64,000 nt of DNA, taken from Serinus canaria (taxonomy: Eukaryota; Chordata; Aves; Passeriformes; Fringillidae). Within the stretch, counting starts at the first letter, position 1. The number at the start of each line of letters is the position of its first letter. The DNA lies in contig NC_066336.1 in assembly GCF_022539315.1 (NCBI RefSeq), positions 5,832,600-5,896,599 of the forward strand, written 5' to 3'. This document shows positions 1 through 10,664 of this stretch, piece by piece. The translations under genes were made by a program, and so were the position numbers. Under the pieces are notes generated by a model. It made no database searches. It was not told the DNA's origin and was given only the letters and a program-made list of their open reading frames with translations.

Positions 1-140
1 TGACGCTCCATCCTCCATGGACACGGGCAATAATATCTCGCTTTTCCTGCTCCCCGTGCTCGCTCCGCAGGAGCAGGGACACCCCCACGCCGGGACCGGG
101 GCACCAGAGGTGCACATCCCTGGGGAAGGAAGAGATCGGG

Positions 141-215
141 GAATCACAGATTAGTTTGGGTTGGAAGAGACCTTTAAAGGTCATTTAGTCCAACCCCCCT
201 GCAAGGAGCAGGGAA
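141..215 (-). mobile_element. CR1 LINE 3' tail fragment
   Basis: Reads as the reverse complement of a CR1 3' end: an 'aatcacaga' start, then 'ttgggttggaagagacc' and 'gtccaacccccctgc'. Only the extreme 3' end is present, the usual outcome of 5'-truncated CR1 insertion. It has no coding capacity. Confidence 0.75.
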
Positions 216-3139
216 CCCCCGCAGAGATCCCTTGGGGTAGAATGCTCGTTGGAATCTCTGCTTTTTTTTTTTCGGGGGGGTGGGGGGGAAGAGGGGTAGT
301 AGCAATTTCTTTGGGTTTGTTTATTCTGTGGGTTGTTTTTTTTTTTAAATAACCGCTGGAATGAAATTGTATTGCGCCGCTTGTGCGCCGCGTCCCGATG
401 GGCAATGCTGAAAGAGAGTGGCTTTATTCCACCCCTGAAACTCCCTCAAGACGCTCACACACACAAAAAAAAGCCTCCTGTCTCTGTCTAAAGATTAACT
501 GATGGCCGCAGGCACATCCCTTCCCCCAGCTCCCCCTCCCTGCCCCAGGGAGAGAAAACACCCTGGAATGGTCTCCTAGATAAAACGGCCCAAATGAATG
601 GGATTGCTCCGGGATGGAGCCGCGGAGAGCTGGGATGGAGCCCCCGGCCCCGCCGCCCCCTCCTCCAGCTCCGGCCTTGCCTTTTCCCCGTTCCCTGTTC
701 CCTTTCTCCTCAGAATTAGCGGGATGGAGCTGAAATCATCCCGGGAGACGCGGGCTGCTCCGGGCCTTGCTCCTGCTTAAGACGGGAGCACAAAATTAAT
801 ACGCAGCCACTGATCCCAATTAGCTGCCCCTGGGAAGTGCAGGAGAGTTTTGGGGGGGGGAATACAACCAAAGGAGCTAAAAGGATTTAGTACAGGAAAC
901 TGATGGATTAAACGCTGTGGTAGATGCCTTTTATTTCTTTTTTTTTTTCTTTCTCTCGGAGTTGTTACCTAGAGTTTAATTTTATTGACTTGTGGTGGAA
1001 AATTAGGAGCAAACATCGTTACTTTGCCAGGGAAATGTCTTTATTTTGATTTTAGTTGAAATCGGTAGGGGTCCTTAGGGATACTGCCCCAGATGACGGG
1101 GAGGGAGCCAGAGGAGAGCCTTGGTGGTGTTTTGTTAAATCTCCGTGCTCTCCCCGAGGGTTCCAAGGGCATCGCCCTCCTCATCTCCGCACAGCGCCCG
1201 GGGCTGAGGCAGGAGCCCTTTGCCGAGCACATCCCCGATCGTGCCGGGGGCAGGAGGGGCCGGGGGGATTCCTGCTCCAAGCCCTTCCCAAAACCCAAAC
1301 CCAGCAGCAGTAGCAGCGTCCCTGGAGCTCCTGGCACCGGGAGAGATTTGGGGTCTGGGGACGGGGCAGGGCTTTGCCTTTGGGGACAGGGACCGATCCA
1401 GGCACGGGCTGTGGAGGCGAAGGGACATTTCCCTGCTGGGGCTGGGACTCGGGTCACTGCTCCGAGCTGGCAGAGCCCAGCCCTGCCCTGCCCTGCCTGC
1501 TCCGGGGGCTGTTTGCATCGGGCAGTGCCCAGCCGAGGGGAGAACTGCTCTGCCAGGGCTGGGCTGGGGCAGCTGCAGCCGCGGGACTGCGGTGGCCGCA
1601 TCCAGCGGCGATGGGAGCAGCCGTGGCTCGGGAACTGGGAAAGTGTCAGCCCCACACCCAGTCACACCCGGGCTGCTCCCACTGACCGAGCCGAACCGGA
1701 GCTCCTGGGGCCGGGAATGCTTCCCCAGGATGGCCCTCGGGGGTCGTGGTGGGCTGAGGGCAGCCCCGGGGGTGCCCTGCACCCTCACAGGGTGCCCTGG
1801 AACCGGCAAAGTGGGATCAGAGGGACAGGGATGCTGTAGCTCTGGGGGCTGCAGGGGAGGGTGGGGCCGCACGGTGCCACCTGAGCCGGAGGTCACCATG
1901 GACAGGGTACCTCAGGGATGGGGGCATGCCCCCCCCGGGGGCTCAGCAGTCCCTGGGCTGCTTTTCCTGACCCTCCTCTGCAGACTGGGGGAAACTGAGG
2001 CACAGGCCCTGGCACAGCTGGGCACTGCCAGCAGTGTTCCTGCAGCCGGGCTTACCCCAGCATCCCAGCCCGGCTGGTTTTCCAGGGATCTCAGTTTAAA
2101 GGGCTCTGCAGAGCCGAGGTGCAGGCGGCTGCTCCGCCCCGGGCCCCGCTGGACACAAAGATGGTTTGATTGAGTGGCCGGGTCTGGCCGGGAATAAACG
2201 TCCCCTTGTGTCGCGCAGGGGAGGCCGCGGGGACAATGGTGACCCCGGGGCCGGCCGAGCCCCTCCGGAGCCCGGCGGGGTGGGGGAGAGCCCGATCCGG
2301 GCGGTTCGGGGGGCAGCGCTGGGGCTGGGGGCGCCCCGCGGTGTCATCCCTCCGGGACGGGAAGCGCGCCTGAGTGCGGGAGCTGTGATGAGGGGTTTGC
2401 TGGGTGGGAGGAAGAGGAGGGATGAAGGCACTCGTGTGCTGGGGGGGCAGCCAGCCCGGCGGGTGGGAGCGCTCGGGCGCTCACGTGCTGCGGCTTTGTC
2501 CGCCCTAAATAACCGGGGAGGGAGGGAAGGGAGGGGGAGAAAGGCAGAGGTGCCCGCTGAGGTGCCCGGGGGCCGCTGTGAAGCTGTGCCAGCTCTACCT
2601 CTGTCCCCTGTCCCCCCGGTTAACTCTGGGCCCGATGGCCACAAGGAGATCCTGGCGCTGGGCTGAGCTTCCTTTGGGATGGCAGCACCTTGTGACCCCG
2701 AGCCCGGGGCCACCCCACACCCCCAAAGCGCTGCCACCCCCCGGGACTGAGCCCGCGGCTCCCCCGAGGGAGACAGAGCCCAACCCCAGCGCCCAGGGGC
2801 GAGCTGGGCACGGCGCTGGCGAGCGCAGGGGCTGGAGGGGGTCAGAGGGCCCGCTGCCATGCCGGCCACCCTTCCTCCCCCCGCCGGGGCCTGGAACTCC
2901 TGGAATTTGGGCAGCGGGAGCGCGGCCGCCGCCGGCCCTTTGTTCTCCTGGCCGGTGGCTCCCGGCCCCGGCCCTCCCCTGCGCTCCCCCCCATCCCCAG
3001 CATCCCCGGCTCGCTCCAATCCCCCCCTTCCTCTCTTTATTTTTTGGGGGGGGTGTGGGTGTGCGGAGGCCTGGGAAGGCTCCGGCTTTGTGTGTGGTGT
3101 GGGACAGGGGCTCTGGGCCCCTTCCTTTCAGATGCAGGA

Positions 3140-3200
3140 GGTATGCAGCTAATTCAATGGGCTGCAGTTTGATTACCTATCTGATAACAGAGGAATGCCA
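3140..3200. promoter_or_regulatory. AT-rich island in GC-rich intron, possible enhancer core
   Basis: About 60 bases of mixed, non-repetitive, AT-rich sequence sit in a surround of very high GC. They contain a CTAATT homeobox-type core and CTGATAAC, a GATA-type core. A composition island like this in a developmental gene intron often marks a conserved non-coding element. That reading is inference; conservation could not be tested. Confidence 0.25.
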
Positions 3201-5284
3201 GCAATGTGTGTGTTTTGGGAAGGGGGCAGGGGGGATGCGCAGGGACCACCGGCCACTCTGCAGCGCACATCAAAAGGCTGCGGTGGGAGGGGGGAGGGGG
3301 GGAGAGCTGGGACGCCCCAGCCTCTGTCCCCCCCTTCCCCGGGGAGAGGGCGTTTCCTTTGGCCTTTTGGCGGAGGGGGCTGGGGGTGCTTGTCATCCTC
3401 ACCCGCTCCTGGAAAATAAATCGCTTCCCCGTCATGTTGTGGCAGCTTCTGCCTCATCCCTCCTCTTCCTCCAAGTGGGGCTGAGGGTGCGCGGGGCTGG
3501 ACTCCGGCAGAGGGGCGGGGGTGCCCAAGGAGGGGCTGAGCTGGGGGGCCCAGCCCGGGCGCTGGGGACCCCCTGGCACGGCTCAGCTTTAGCCCGAAGC
3601 CAAGGGCTGAGCGCCTGGGAGTTTTCATCCCCGCAGTGTAAACACAGCTGGGCCAGCTGGGGCTGTAAACGCCCTGAGAGGAGCCACGGGAGGTGGTTGG
3701 GCTCCCCGGGCTGCCTCCCGTGCCAGGGAGAGATGCTCAGCCCCTCCTTACCCCCAAACCCTGGGGCTGCTGTGGGAATGAGGTAAATTCCCCGTTTGGG
3801 GTAGCTCCCATTGCCCAAATCACCTCAGGCTGGGGACAGGCCAGGGTGGTGGCAGAGCCGTGGTGCTGGGGCACCTCCGGGATGTGCTGGGGCACCTCAG
3901 GGATGTGCTGGTGCCTTGGACACAGAACTCCTGCCTGGAGCAGCTGTGTTAGTGGTGGGCAGCAGTGTTTGATCACTCTCTGGGGGGTTTGCCAGGGGCT
4001 GGTGGTACTGGCACTGCCCTGGGTGGGCACAGGGGGCCGTGACACTCTGTCACATCCTTGTTGTCATTTGGGACCTCAGAGCTCAGGATTTGACTCTCCC
4101 TTGAGGCAGTAGGAGCAGGTCAGAGAGCAAAGGAGGGTCCCTGTGGCCACTCTGGATCCCGTGCCAGCAGCCAAGGGGATCCAGGGCCTGCGGGTGACTT
4201 GGCCCGGCACATGGGGTCTGTCCCACCCTGAGCTGGACCCCCAGGCACAGAGAGGGAGGGGAAAAGCAGCAGAAAAAGGGGTCTCAAGGGTTGCTCTTCG
4301 AGCTCTGCTGCGCTTCCACTTCTCTCATGCCCAGGGACATCCTGCAAGGCTCTGCCAAGAAAAATTCCCTCCTAGAAGCCAACAGCTCCATTTCTCCCCT
4401 CTGTTTTTCTGTGGGCTGTTTCCCAGTGACTCCCGGTGAGATTCAGAGCAGGGGAGGGAGCAGACGGTGCCTGCCAGTCCCGCACGGCGCTCACGGAGCC
4501 TCGGTGCGGGGAGAACGGGAGAACGGCCCCACGTGATGGGAGCTCTCCGGCCATGAATGGGAGATGCTCCATTCATAAATGCAGGGTCGCGCTGCAGCCG
4601 CGCAGGCGTTGGGAATCCCCAGGGCAGGAGCAGGAGCTGCTCCTCCCTCTGAATTCAGCAAATCCCCCTGAATTCGCTGCTCGAGCTCGTTGTGGCTCGC
4701 AGAGCTGCGGGGATGCCGAGCTGGAGCTGCTGGCCCCGGGCAGAGCAGGAGCAGCAGGGATGCTCAGGGCACAGGGGGAGAGAATTCCCGCCTGGCTCAC
4801 CCAGCTCTGCTCCTTAGGGATTTGTTCTGCTGAGATGGACAGAGCCCCTCCAAGTGGAGGGGGGTTCTCCTGTCACCTCACAACCCCCCCTTCCCAGCCT
4901 GGGTTTTTCTTGGCTCCCCTGCTTTGATTGTGCGGTGATAACCAAGGTGGTGTTCCTGGAAGGAATGGGAGAAGCTCCCAGCAGTGATAATCCTGTGCCA
5001 AATGGCTGCTTAATTAACTATTGCAGGCAGTTAAAGGGCTTGAGCTGAGCTGAGCTGGGGGCCGCGGTGCCAGCCCGCAGCCTCCTGGCCTTGCCACAGG
5101 GCCTGCCACGGGCTCATACCACTGTGCAGAGCCCCGAGATTCTTTTGGATTCAAAAAAAAGCAGAACCAAGGGGCAGGCAGAGGGGACATTTGCAGCTCT
5201 TGTGGTGCAGAGGGCTTTGTGCTGTGCCTGGGGAACACCCAGCTCTGTGCTGACCCCCGTCCTCTCCCCGTGCCCCCTCCCCAG

Positions 5285-5469
5285 AGCAAGCTCCACATGG
5301 AGGGCTTCCGCAGCCTGAAGGAGGGCGAGGCTGTCGAGTTCACCTTCAAGAAATCATCCAAAGGCTTGGAGTCCATCCGGGTGACCGGCCCCGGGGGCGT
5401 CTTCTGCATCGGCAGCGAGAGGAGGCCCAAGGGGAAGAGCCTCCAGAAGCGCAGATCGAAAGGAGACCG
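5285..5469 (+). CDS. LIN28A: LIN28A exon 3 (cold-shock domain second half and basic linker)
   Basis: 185 bp. The acceptor is CCCCAG at 5279-5284 and the donor is GGTGAG at 5469-5474. The frame opens with AGC (Ser) at 5285 and ends two bases into an Arg codon. It encodes the last strands of the cold-shock barrel, then the Lys/Arg-rich linker that separates it from the zinc knuckles. Confidence 0.95.
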
Positions 5470-6654
5470 GTGAGGGCTGGGCCCGGGTGGGGCCGAGCCC
5501 TGCGGGCACCGGGAGCTGCCCGGGCACCCCGGGGATGGGCACGGGGCCGGGGGGACGGGCGGTGACCCCGGCTCTGGGAAAGCAGCTTCCTGCGGTGCCT
5601 AATGAGCGGCAGATGCAGCTCGGTGGGGAAGGGGCAGGGGAGCAGCAGGGAGGGGCAGAGGTCAGGGACACCCTGGGCAGCCCGGGGAGCCCTGCTGGGC
5701 TGGGCAGTTTGTCCAGGAGCAAGCCCTTCCTTGTGGGAAGGAAACAGCCGGACCATGGCGGGATGGGAGCCCCGGGCAAGTTTCTGGCCAGCCCTTCATC
5801 CCCCCTCTCCCATCCTCTCCATCGCGGCTGCCTGGGGTGCCTCATCCCAGTTTTCCCAGTGGATGCTGTCCACCCCACTCAGCTATTCTCCTAAACAGGT
5901 TTTAAGTTAATCAGAAAGGAATTGTGAAGGAAAAGGAAAGAGAAAAGGGTTGTGGCCGTCCCACATGGATGCAGGATTTGAAATGGACACAGGGCAGCTC
6001 CCTCTGCTCCGGTGTGAGGGTGGCACCCATGGGACGGGTGCTGGGATGTGCAGCCCTGTGACGAGCCACCCTCAGCATTGTCCCCACACGACGACAGCTG
6101 GGGATGTCAGTCGTTCCTCTGTCAGTTCCTGGGCAGTGCAACCCCGGGAGAGGGGTCTGGAGACACAGGAGCCAGGACACCGATGGAGCCAGAGGGGCGG
6201 AACCCCCACATCCCGATTTTGTGTCTGGCTTCAGTGCAGCGGTTTGCTGCCATCTCCTGGGTACCAGCAGCACCACTGAGCCCCAGCTGGCCGTGCTGGA
6301 GCCGGGGCTCTGCAGGGACCAACCCCGGGACCACCACCAACCCCAAAAGCCGAGCCCAGCTCTGGCTAAGAAGCCAGCTGGGTCCCAGGCACGGTCCCAG
6401 CATCCTCCCGCCTCATTTTGTTTCTCCTCCCCTCACCCAGGTGCTACAACTGCGGCGGGCTGGACCACCACGCCAAGGAGTGCAAGCTCCCTCCGCAGCC
6501 CAAGAAGTGCCACTTCTGCCAGAGCATCAGCCACATGGTCGCCAACTGCCCCGCCAAAGCACAGCAGTCGCCCAGCTCGCAGGGAAAGCCCGCCTACTTC
6601 CGAGAGGAGGAGGACATGCACAGCCCGGCGCTGCTCCCCGAGAGCCGGGAGTGA
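5285..6654 (+). CDS. LIN28A: LIN28A, C-terminal part (partial): join(5285..5469,6441..6654)
   Basis: LIN28A is a small RNA-binding protein that binds the terminal loop of let-7 precursors and blocks their maturation; it maintains pluripotency and developmental timing, mainly in the cytoplasm. The two exons here encode the second half of the cold-shock domain (SKLHMEGFRSLKEGEAVEF onward), a basic linker (RRPKGKSLQKRRSKGDR), two CCHC zinc knuckles of form CX2CX4HX4C (CYNCGGLDHHAKEC and CHFCQSISHMVANC) and an acidic tail ending in PESRE and a TGA. The reading phase matches across the junction: CG at the end of the first exon plus G gives Arg. The N-terminal exons are outside the window, so the gene is partial by position, not broken. 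The two spaced knuckles after a cold-shock domain are diagnostic. LIN28B is the only real alternative; the short tail and the DHDDS neighbour favour LIN28A. Confidence 0.96.
5470..6440 (+). other. LIN28A: LIN28A intron 3
   Basis: 971 bp between a GTGAGG donor and a pyrimidine-rich CTCACCCAG acceptor. I see no repeat or RNA gene in it. Confidence 0.85.
6441..6654 (+). CDS. LIN28A: LIN28A exon 4 (two CCHC zinc knuckles, C-terminus)
   Basis: The acceptor CTCACCCAG ends at 6440. The first base completes the split Arg codon, and both zinc knuckles then follow directly, joined by the short linker KLPPQPKK. The protein ends at TGA 6652-6654. The knuckles recognise the GGAG-type motif in pre-let-7. 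All eight zinc ligands (three Cys and one His in each knuckle) are present. Confidence 0.96.
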
Positions 6655-7415
6655 TGCGGGGGCAGCGAGAGGGGGCTTCCACCGGGGCGAGAAGGCTTTG
6701 GCAAGGCAAGGGGCAGGGGAGGGGCTGGGGAGGGCAGGTGGCAGTGCTGGCAGCGGGGAACTGGTGTCCCTGCACAGCCCTTTCCCCCACGCCCAGGCTG
6801 GGAAAAGCCCTGTTAGCATCACGATGGCTTGTTCCAAAGCGGGGGAATGCAGCACCCAACACGCTGAAACCCCGAACATCCTTGATTAATCTTTATTCTT
6901 TTCCCAAGTTAAGCCAGGCAGTCGTGTCAGGGGAGGAGGAGCAGAGGGGGAGCACCCCAGGGAGGAGCTGATGGCTCCGTGTTCTCCCCTCGGCGCACCC
7001 AGGGTGAGCTGGGGGGCTCGCTCTGCCCCTGCCCCGGGGGAGGAGGGGGAAAGGCTGCCTGTGCAGCACCAGGGAGACGCCGCGGGCTGGTCCTGCGGCT
7101 CCCTCTGCTCCTGGGGGATCTCACTTCCAGGGACATGTGAGGATTTGTGGGTTTTCCACGGTTGTTCCATTGCTGACAGAGCAGAGCCCGGTTTGGGCTC
7201 GGTCTGGGAGGAAATGGATCCTCTCTCGGGGCTGGAGTAACACCACCAGCTTGTGGGCTGCGAGCTGCAGCCTGGGGGAGAGCAAGCCAAAGGAAAAACA
7301 CTTTGTATTCCCTCATCCTCCCAAGTGCCAGCCCAGAGAGCACGAGGTGCTTTAAGCAGCCAGCTCTTCTCCTCTCAGGCTTCTCCCAGCCTCTGGATCC
7401 TGGAGCTGGGGAGAC

Positions 7416-7565
7416 CCCTGTGCTGGGGACAGCCCTGTGCTAGGGACAGCCCTGGGCTGGGGACATCCCTGTGTTGGGGACATCCCTGTGTTGGGGACAT
7501 CCCTGAGCTGGGGACAGCCCTGGGCTGGGGACATCCCTGTGTTGGGGACACCCCTGTGCTCCTCC
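7416..7565. repeat. Minisatellite, unit about 18 bp
   Basis: About eight tandem copies of a unit like 'tgtgctggggacagccc', with alternation between 'acagccc' and 'acatccc' and between 'gctgg' and 'gttgg'. It lies inside the LIN28A 3'UTR. It yields repetitive open frames on both strands that are not genes. Confidence 0.9.
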
Positions 7566-7971
7566 TGCCCACCCCACACTGCAGAACCCTCTGGGGCTGA
7601 GCCTCCCCAGGGACAGGGGACACGGCTGTCCTGGCTTAGTGGCTGCTGTCCTGCTGTGCCCCCTCCCCAGGGCCCTCCCCAAGTCTTGCCTGTATTTATT
7701 GGCCCCTGTGGACCCCCCCTGTCCCGGGAGCCCCCCGAAGCCAAGGCCAAGTGAAAGCTGCACTAGGACGTGCGTGAATGACGTATCTTTGGGTTTGTTT
7801 GTCGTCTTTGTTTTTGGGTTTGTCGTTCTTTTTTTTTTTTAATATAAATATTCTGGTTTTGTATTTTTGTATATTTTAATCTTTAAGAAAAGAAAAGGAA
7901 AAAAAGAAAAAAAAAAAAAAAGGAGAGAAAGGACATAATTCCTGCAATTTATTCTCAGGTATTCGAGCAAT

Positions 7972-7979
7972 CTCAGGGA
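7972..7979 (+). promoter_or_regulatory. LIN28A: miR-125/lin-4 seed match (8-mer)
   Basis: CTCAGGGA is a perfect match to miR-125 positions 2-8 plus the flanking A. Control of lin-28/LIN28 by lin-4/miR-125 through the 3'UTR is established in worms and mammals. Function in this species is inferred. Confidence 0.7.
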
Positions 7980-8070
7980 TAAAATGCCTCTGTAGCCCAG
8001 TGCTGGACAGAGAGGAGGGTTTTTTCTAACAGCACAAAGAAATGATGAAGCTTGTATTGGAAGTGTAGAT

Positions 8071-8078
8071 CTACCTCA
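8071..8078 (+). promoter_or_regulatory. LIN28A: let-7 seed match (8-mer)
   Basis: CTACCTCA is a perfect let-7 8-mer target about 100 bp after the miR-125 site. LIN28A blocks let-7 processing and let-7 represses LIN28A, so this site is the feedback arm of that loop. The match is seen directly; activity is inferred. Confidence 0.75.
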
Positions 8079-9039
8079 CTGGATGTTTGCTAGGCGGGCT
8101 GATGTGTTGTCGAGCTTTTCAAATGTGTTTTTTGGTGTGTTTGGGATTTGTTTTCTTTGTAACTGTATTGTAGTGGTCTCTTTCCCTTCCCCTTCACTGA
8201 TGGAGGCGTTTGGGTCTGTGGATCCGTGTGTGGGGATGGAGAAGCCAGGCAGTGCCACGGGCAGGGAGCAGGTGCTAGAGCCCCTGTCAGCTCCCAGCTC
8301 CTGAATTCCTCCCAGCCTGGTGGCTTCTGGGGCCTGTGCTCTGTTTCTCTCTCCTGCTGACTCTCCAGCTGATGGAACCCTCCAGTGCACCCCGTGCCTG
8401 AGTCCTCCTGCTGCCCACGGGCTGGGATGTCACACAGGCTCCCAGCAGGCTGGTGGGTCAGGATGGGGGTCCCAGCCCCATGCAGGGGGACAGAGGAAGA
8501 GCAGACAGTGACCAGGGAGTGTTGGGAGACAGGGTTACCCTCAGTCCTTGCCCTTCCTCACCCTCCAGCTCAGGGCTGGCTGTCCATGGCCTCCCGGGAC
8601 AGAGGAGAAAATCCTTTTCTCCTTCCTGGCTTCCCCCAAATGCTGACTCACCGTGGGCACGTTTTCTGCTGTTTTTTAGTAGCAGTAGGTTTAGCTGTGG
8701 GGCAGGGCTGGATCAGACAGGAGCACCCACTCCATCCCCAGGGATGGGGGACTCTGGGGGGACTCACTGCTGCCCAGAGACCCCCAGCACGTGGGCATTG
8801 AGGGGGATGGAGAGCAGCCCCCAGCTGCTCCCTGCCCTGCTCCAGTAGTTTAGGGTGAGGTGGTGGTCTCTTCTTGGGACAGGGGGGGAAGGACTTACTA
8901 TTTTTGGACTAGCAACGGGATCTGTACAAAACTGCTTCAGGAAAACAGCTTTAGTCTGACGGGGTAAATGCAATAGAGCCTTGGGGGTGGCTCTTGGCCT
9001 CCCCCCGGCACCTCGGCTGTGCCAGAGAAACTGCTGCCC

Positions 9040-9560
9040 CCTCAATCCCTGTATCTGCCCCCAAATCCTGTGTCTGCCCCCTCAATCCCTGTATCTGCCC
9101 CCAAATCCTGTGTCTGCCCCCTCAATCCCTGTATCTGCCCCCTCAATCCCTGTATCTTCCCCCAAATCCTGTGTCTGCCCCCTCAATCCCTGTATCTGCC
9201 CCCAAATCCTGTGTCTGCCCCCTCAATCCCTGTATCTGCCCCCAAATCCTGTGTCTGCCCCCTCAATCCCTGTGTCTGCTCCCCCAATCCCTTTGTCTGC
9301 CCCCCCAATCCCTGTGTCTGCCCCCTCAATCCTTGTATCTGCCCCCAATCCCTGTGTCTGCCCTCTCAATCCTTGTATCTGCCCCCAAATCCTGTGTCTG
9401 CCTCTCTCATCCCTATATCTGCCCTCCCAATTCCTGTATCTTCCCCTAAACCCTGTGTCTGCTCCCCCAATTCCTGTATCTGCCCCCCTCATCCCTGTAT
9501 CTGCCCCCAAACCCTGTGTCTGCCCCCTCAATCCCTCCATCTGCCCCCTCATTTCTGTCT
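9040..9560. repeat. C-rich minisatellite, about 520 bp, in the LIN28A 3'UTR
   Basis: Tandem variants of 'ctcaatccctgtatctgccc' and 'ccaaatcctgtgtctgccc', about 20 bp each. They alternate in the first half as a roughly 40-bp higher-order unit and then diverge toward the 3' end. The transcript strand is pyrimidine-rich with repeated C-runs. Open frames on both strands here are repeat artefacts. Confidence 0.92.
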
Positions 9561-9695
9561 ATCCTCAAGAATTTTGTAGGACCTCCCCCACCCTGCTCCC
9601 ACTTTAATGGTTTGGTGATTTCTCTGTCAGATGTCTAGTGTGTGTAAATACCTCTGTAAACCTTTCCACTCTCTCTCAGTATTCTCTTTGGTTAT

Positions 9696-9703
9696 TGTTT
9701 ACA
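9696..9703 (+). promoter_or_regulatory. LIN28A: miR-30 seed match (8-mer)
   Basis: TGTTTACA is a perfect 8-mer target for the miR-30 family, in AT-rich and therefore accessible UTR sequence. I recall miR-30 being reported to act on mammalian LIN28A; orthology of this site is untested. Confidence 0.45.
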
Positions 9704-10116
9704 AAAAATAAGAGGAAAAAAAAAAAAAAGAAAAAAGGAAAAAAAATATAAAATATCCAAAGCATCTACTAGGTTATGGAGCAGGGAGATGGATGTGCTC
9801 TCCCTCACAGAGCTGCCAGGTGGGAGCTCTGTAACCATCCCTGCCCTGGGCAAAGCGAATAGGGAATCACTCAGCTTTCCCCCGGGGTGCTGGGATCTAA
9901 GAAAACAGGGATTTTTATCTGTGCTGGGAAGCCACGCTGGAGGAGATGGGATTGATTCTCATCTCCTGGTGTTGGCCATTGTGGCTCTTCCCTTCTGCTG
10001 ACAATAATTAACTAAATTGCTGCATCATGGCCCGCCCTGCCCACGGGCACTATGCATGAGGGGACAGGCAGGGAGGATGGGGCACGCTCAGGGTCCTGCT
10101 GTGACACGGGAGTGTT

Positions 10117-10124
10117 TGAATGTA
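10117..10124 (+). promoter_or_regulatory. LIN28A: miR-181 seed match (8-mer)
   Basis: TGAATGTA matches miR-181 positions 2-8 plus the flanking A. miR-181 is also recalled as a LIN28A regulator. It lies just before an AATAAA at 10130-10135, so a transcript ending there would still include it. Confidence 0.4.
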
Positions 10125-10485
10125 TGAGAAATAAAACAAAGACGTCCCTCACAAGGGGGTGTCTGCCCTGGGGCGAAAGCCTTGAGTCCCAAAAATGTCC
10201 ACGAGGAGACGGAAGAATGTAATCCATGTTTACTGCTAGCAACCAAAGCGTTGGCGTCAAACCCGCGAAGTTTTAGGGGGCGGGAGGGAGGGGATGTGGG
10301 GGGCTCAGGGTGACCCCTGGGCAGTTACTCACACTTCCCAAAGACATTTCCTGCCGGAGTCCCTGCAGCGACATCCTCAGCTCCTGCTGCTGCAGGTTTC
10401 CCCCCCTTCTGCTCGTTTTATTTTTGATTTTGTACCAACTATGTAAAATGTGGGGTTTTTTTCTTTACTGGAAAAAAAAAAAATT

Positions 10486-10491
10486 AATAAA
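10486..10491 (+). terminator. LIN28A: LIN28A poly(A) signal
   Basis: Canonical AATAAA after an A-rich run, followed within 25-45 bp by GT-rich sequence (TGATGTTCTGTGTGTGG), the usual downstream element. Cleavage is expected around 10505-10512. Confidence 0.75.
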
Positions 10492-10664
10492 GACCATGGG
10501 CAATGGCTGCTGGTGATGTTCTGTGTGTGGTTAATTGTGTTTTTCTCCCCTGGGGTTGAGGAGCCCACATTCCAAATGGCGGTACCAGAGCAGGGGGATG
10601 TGCTGGGACCACTCCCCACCTCCCCTGCAGCCCCCCAAAAGTGCCCCAGCCCTGCCACGGAAAC

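Larger units (their letters stand above)
1..5284 (+). other. LIN28A: LIN28A intron 2, 3' part
   Basis: This stretch lies upstream of the LIN28A exon that starts at 5285 and holds no exon I can support. The expected preceding exon (first half of the cold-shock domain, with a WFN RNA-binding motif) was looked for by eye and not found, so exons 1-2 should lie before the window. Contents: a CR1 tail near 141, poly-T/poly-G tracts near 264-290 and 334-345, a very GC-rich section at about 1050-3000 that opens long spurious reading frames on both strands, a short AT-rich island at 3140-3200, and a short direct repeat near 3864-3910. Confidence 0.7.
6655..10510 (+). other. LIN28A: LIN28A 3' untranslated region
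   Basis: About 3.85 kb from the stop codon to the AATAAA at 10486. There is no other gene start in between and the sequence suits a long, microRNA-controlled UTR. It contains an 18-bp minisatellite (7416-7565), a T-rich then A-rich section (about 7830-7925), miR-125 and let-7 sites (7972, 8071), a 500-bp C-rich minisatellite (9040-9560), a second A-rich tract (9715-9745) and further sites near 9696 and 10117. The end point is inferred from the poly(A) signal; an earlier AATAAA at 10130-10135 could give a shorter form. Confidence 0.8.

Noticed and set aside
1041..3786. Long overlapping open frames on both strands (up to 402 aa)
   Set aside because: They occur in very GC-rich intron with few stop codons, overlap on opposite strands, and have low-complexity Gly/Pro/Arg/Ser composition with no domain.
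1..5284. Search for LIN28A exons 1-2
   Set aside because: No segment encodes the KWFN or the first cold-shock strands; these exons must lie upstream of the window.
9040..9560. Possible CRISPR-like array
   Set aside because: Units are contiguous, diverged tandem copies without unique spacers, in a vertebrate UTR.
8981..9607. 208-aa, 186-aa and antisense 109-aa repetitive open frames
   Set aside because: They are translations of the C-rich minisatellite in the LIN28A 3'UTR, open in several frames because the repeat lacks stops.
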